Assembly (NCBI RefSeq): GCF_000698555.1
Contig: NZ_JFHE01000002.1
Coordinates: 124,001 to 188,000 of the forward strand
Source of the DNA: Caballeronia grimmiae
Lineage (GTDB): Bacteria > Pseudomonadota > Gammaproteobacteria > Burkholderiales > Burkholderiaceae
Direction: 5' to 3'
Length of the DNA: 64,000 bases
Shown one piece after another: positions 62,059 to 64,000 of the stretch (positions are counted from its first letter, which is position 1; the number at the start of each line of letters is the position of its first letter). A program made the position numbers and the translations under genes. A model generated the notes under the pieces. That model was given only the letters and a program-made list of their open reading frames with translations. It was not told the DNA's origin and did not search any database.

Positions 62059-64000
62059 GTGCAGGAAAGAGCGAGCGATTTTCTCGGGACGATCGATGAA
62101 ACCGTCGCCCGGCGATTTCCCTATGTCGAGTGCATGCGTCGCTTCGATGCGTTTGCGCTGGCGATGCTCGGCGTCGCGCTCGTCGTGGCGATGACGCCGT
62201 TCCTGCCGCTGCCGTGGAACGTGCTGCTCGGCGCGGCCGCGGTTGGCGCGTTGACCGTCATTCATCTGATGTTGCAGTGGCGGCGGCAGATTTTCGTCGC
62301 GCGACAGCTTTCCAACGGACTGCTTTTCATCGCGGAAGACTGTCTGAAGCTGCTCGATCTCGAAGGCTGCGTCGTATGCATTTCCGATGTCGGCCGCAAG
62401 CTGATCGGTGCGGATTGCGCGGACGAAGTCGTCGGCGTCGACTGGATAGCCTTGTGGAACGGCCCCGATGCGCGCGATGCGTTCGAACGTGCGAAGGCGG
62501 GCGCATCGACGTCGTTCTCCGGCTCGTGCCGCACGATGACCGGCGCGCTCAAATGGTGGACGTCGAGCTTCGCGCCGGTATGCGGCGAAGCGGGCCGCGT
62601 GGTGTCGGTGCTGTGCAAGTCGCGCGACATCACGGCGGAAGTTGCGCTCATCGAAGAACTGCGCGGCAATGCGCGCGTGCAGAAAGACATGGAAGATCAT
62701 GTCGACGCCGTCTTCTGGACCACGACACACGACTTCCGCGAACTGCTGCATGTCAGTTCCGCGTTCGAGCGCATGTGGGAAATGCCGGTGGCCGCGCTCG
62801 AAACCGACAAGACCGCGTGGATGCAGCGTGTGCACGCAGACGATCTGCCCAGCCTGCGAGACAAGATGCGCGAAGCGGTGAACACGGGCGCGCCTTCACA
62901 AAGCTATTTCCGCCTTTGTCTGTCCGGCGAGCGCACGCGCTGGGTGCGCGCGGACATCTATCCGGTGAACGAGGACGGCGCGGTGTCGCGTGTGGTGAGC
63001 GTATGCGTCGATGCCACCGAGGAGCGCATGCGTCTTCAGGAACTGCATCGGCTTGCGAATACCGACAGCCTCACGGGCCTGCGCAATCGCAACGCGATGA
63101 CCGATGCGCTGGTCGATCGCTGCGCATCCGGCGAGCCGTTCGCGTATCTGTTCATCGATATCGACCGCTTTAAATCCATCAACGATACCGCCGGCCACGA
63201 TGCGGGCGACGCCGTGCTCAAGGCGATCGCGCGACGCATCGCCGATGCGATGCCGGAAGGCGCGGTCGCGGCGCGTCCCGGTGGCGACGAGTTCACCGTG
63301 ATCCTGCCTGGCCGCTTCGATCAGCAGCGGATCGAGCGCGCATGCAGGCGGCTTGCGCTCGCCTGTCACCGGCCAATCAAGCTGGGTTGCCGCACGGTCA
63401 CGATGACATGCTCGACCGGCGTGGCGCTCTATCCGGATCATGGCGGCACGCCCGAGGATCTGTTCATCAGCGCGGATATGGCGATGTACGCCGCGAAGCG
63501 CGCGGGCCGCAATGCGTTTCGCGTGTTCGGCGAAAGCGAGAAGGGCGATCTCGCGCGCGCGCATCTCGAATCCGAATTGCATGACGCCATACGCGCCAAT
63601 CAGTTCCTGCTGCATTATCAGCCGCAGTATCGCGTGGATACGGGCGCGCTCGCCGGTGTCGAGGCGCTGCTGCGCTGGAACCATCCGCAGCTTGGGCTGA
63701 TAGAGCCGGGCGAGTTCGTGCCGGTGCTGGAAGAGAGCGGATTGATCGTTGAAGCGGGACACTGGATCATTCGCGAAGCCGTGCAGGCGGCCGCACGCCT
63801 CGCCGCAGCGGCGCCCGATGTGCGCTCGGTCGCTGTGAACGTGTCGCCGAAGCAGTTTCGCGACCCGCGTCTCGTGTCGGTGCTGATGCACGCGATGAAG
63901 CGAAGCGGCGTCGACGCGGACCGCATTACGCTGGAAATTACGGAATCCGCATTAATCGATAACGTCGACGATGCGCAGGACGTGCTTGCGAGAATACGCG
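62059..64000 (+). CDS. Membrane GGDEF-EAL protein with PAS domain (partial, C-terminus beyond window)
   Basis: Translation starts at a GTG at 62059 with AAAGGA 8 nt upstream; 647 codons are visible and no stop is reached. Two membrane helices lie at about residues 31-48 and 53-73 (ALAMLGVALVVAMTPFLPLP, VLLGAAAVGALTVIHLML), followed by two PAS-like domains (around LLDLEGCVVCISDVGRKLIG and VDAVFWTTTHDFRELLHVSS), GGDEF with intact ARPGGDEFTVILPG and EAL with GVEALLRWNHPQ, ending in LEITESALIDNVDDA. The RxxD inhibitory site is absent (PEGA). Both cyclase and phosphodiesterase activity are possible. Confidence 0.87.
   Translation, partial: MQERASDFLGTIDETVARRFPYVECMRRFDAFALAMLGVALVVAMTPFLPLPWNVLLGAAAVGALTVIHLMLQWRRQIFVARQLSNGLLFIAEDCLKLLDLEGCVVCISDVGRKLIGADCADEVVGVDWIALWNGPDARDAFERAKAGASTSFSGSCRTMTGALKWWTSSFAPVCGEAGRVVSVLCKSRDITAEVALIEELRGNARVQKDMEDHVDAVFWTTTHDFRELLHVSSAFERMWEMPVAALETDKTAWMQRVHADDLPSLRDKMREAVNTGAPSQSYFRLCLSGERTRWVRADIYPVNEDGAVSRVVSVCVDATEERMRLQELHRLANTDSLTGLRNRNAMTDALVDRCASGEPFAYLFIDIDRFKSINDTAGHDAGDAVLKAIARRIADAMPEGAVAARPGGDEFTVILPGRFDQQRIERACRRLALACHRPIKLGCRTVTMTCSTGVALYPDHGGTPEDLFISADMAMYAAKRAGRNAFRVFGESEKGDLARAHLESELHDAIRANQFLLHYQPQYRVDTGALAGVEALLRWNHPQLGLIEPGEFVPVLEESGLIVEAGHWIIREAVQAAARLAAAAPDVRSVAVNVSPKQFRDPRLVSVLMHAMKRSGVDADRITLEITESALIDNVDDAQDVLARIR

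Overview
The window looks like part of the chromosome or a large secondary replicon of a betaproteobacterium of the Burkholderiaceae (Paraburkholderia/Caballeronia type). Evidence for this is the high GC content, codon use dominated by G/C third positions, a BceF/Wzc-type polysaccharide tyrosine kinase, a HiPIP, a KfrA-like coiled-coil protein, AroP/TyrB-type genes and many small catabolic operons each with its own regulator. I saw no rRNA, tRNA, CRISPR array, insertion sequence or prophage. The genus is an inference; no marker gene was compared.

Layout: 1-4193 holds the end of an exopolysaccharide locus on the minus strand (UDP-sugar dehydrogenase cut by the window edge, Wzz/Wzc tyrosine kinase) and a lone methyltransferase. 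4395-9521 holds an AraC-type regulator divergent from a BKACE - MFS - SDR - SDR operon, probably for a beta-hydroxy/beta-keto acid. 9732-14747 holds a Nudix hydrolase, a DUF1016 nuclease with an unusual palindrome in two copies, a KfrA-like coiled-coil protein with 49-residue repeats, a SnoaL-like protein, a GFA-family gene broken by one in-frame TGA, and pssA. 14935-19238 is a tight operon of DUF3034 protein, exported truncated hemoglobin, exported cupredoxin and a GGDEF-EAL protein. 19435-24602 holds a type II dehydroquinase, small proteins, and the aromatic amino acid permease/aminotransferase pair aroP-tyrB. 24749-29476 holds a beta-propeller protein, alanine racemase, a DUF1801 protein and a CoA-transferase with its domains in unusual order. 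29571-33942 is a D-threonate-type cluster (kdgT-like permease, dtnK, pdxA2) divergent from a DeoR regulator, with repeated TTCGATCA boxes between. 33949-37863 carries a hybrid histidine kinase and a diguanylate cyclase. 38069-44743 holds a LysR regulator, an iron-type alcohol dehydrogenase, a urea-transporter/class II aldolase/tautomerase group, and malate synthase G. 45043-49909 holds a PaoABC-type molybdenum aldehyde oxidoreductase divergent from a nitroreductase. 50209-52038 holds an EEP-family hydrolase, a DUF4019 protein and a HiPIP. 52382-57500 is a gallate degradation operon (dioxygenase, AAHS transporter, LigJ hydratase, LigK aldolase and a leaderless ModA-like binding protein), followed by a convergent chemoreceptor. 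59203-64000 holds a DUF899 protein, its divergent HTH regulator, a propeller protein and a GGDEF-EAL protein cut by the window end.

How the genes work together: most of the window is peripheral catabolism feeding central metabolism. Gallate gives pyruvate and oxaloacetate, D-threonate gives dihydroxyacetone phosphate, and beta-keto acids give acetoacetate plus a CoA ester. The most promising leads are the leaderless periplasmic-binding-fold protein in the gallate operon where a tautomerase is expected, the globin/cupredoxin/c-di-GMP operon, the permuted CoA-transferase that appears to lack the family nucleophile, the paired DUF1016 palindromes, and a 37-codon gene with a palindrome over its predicted transcription start.
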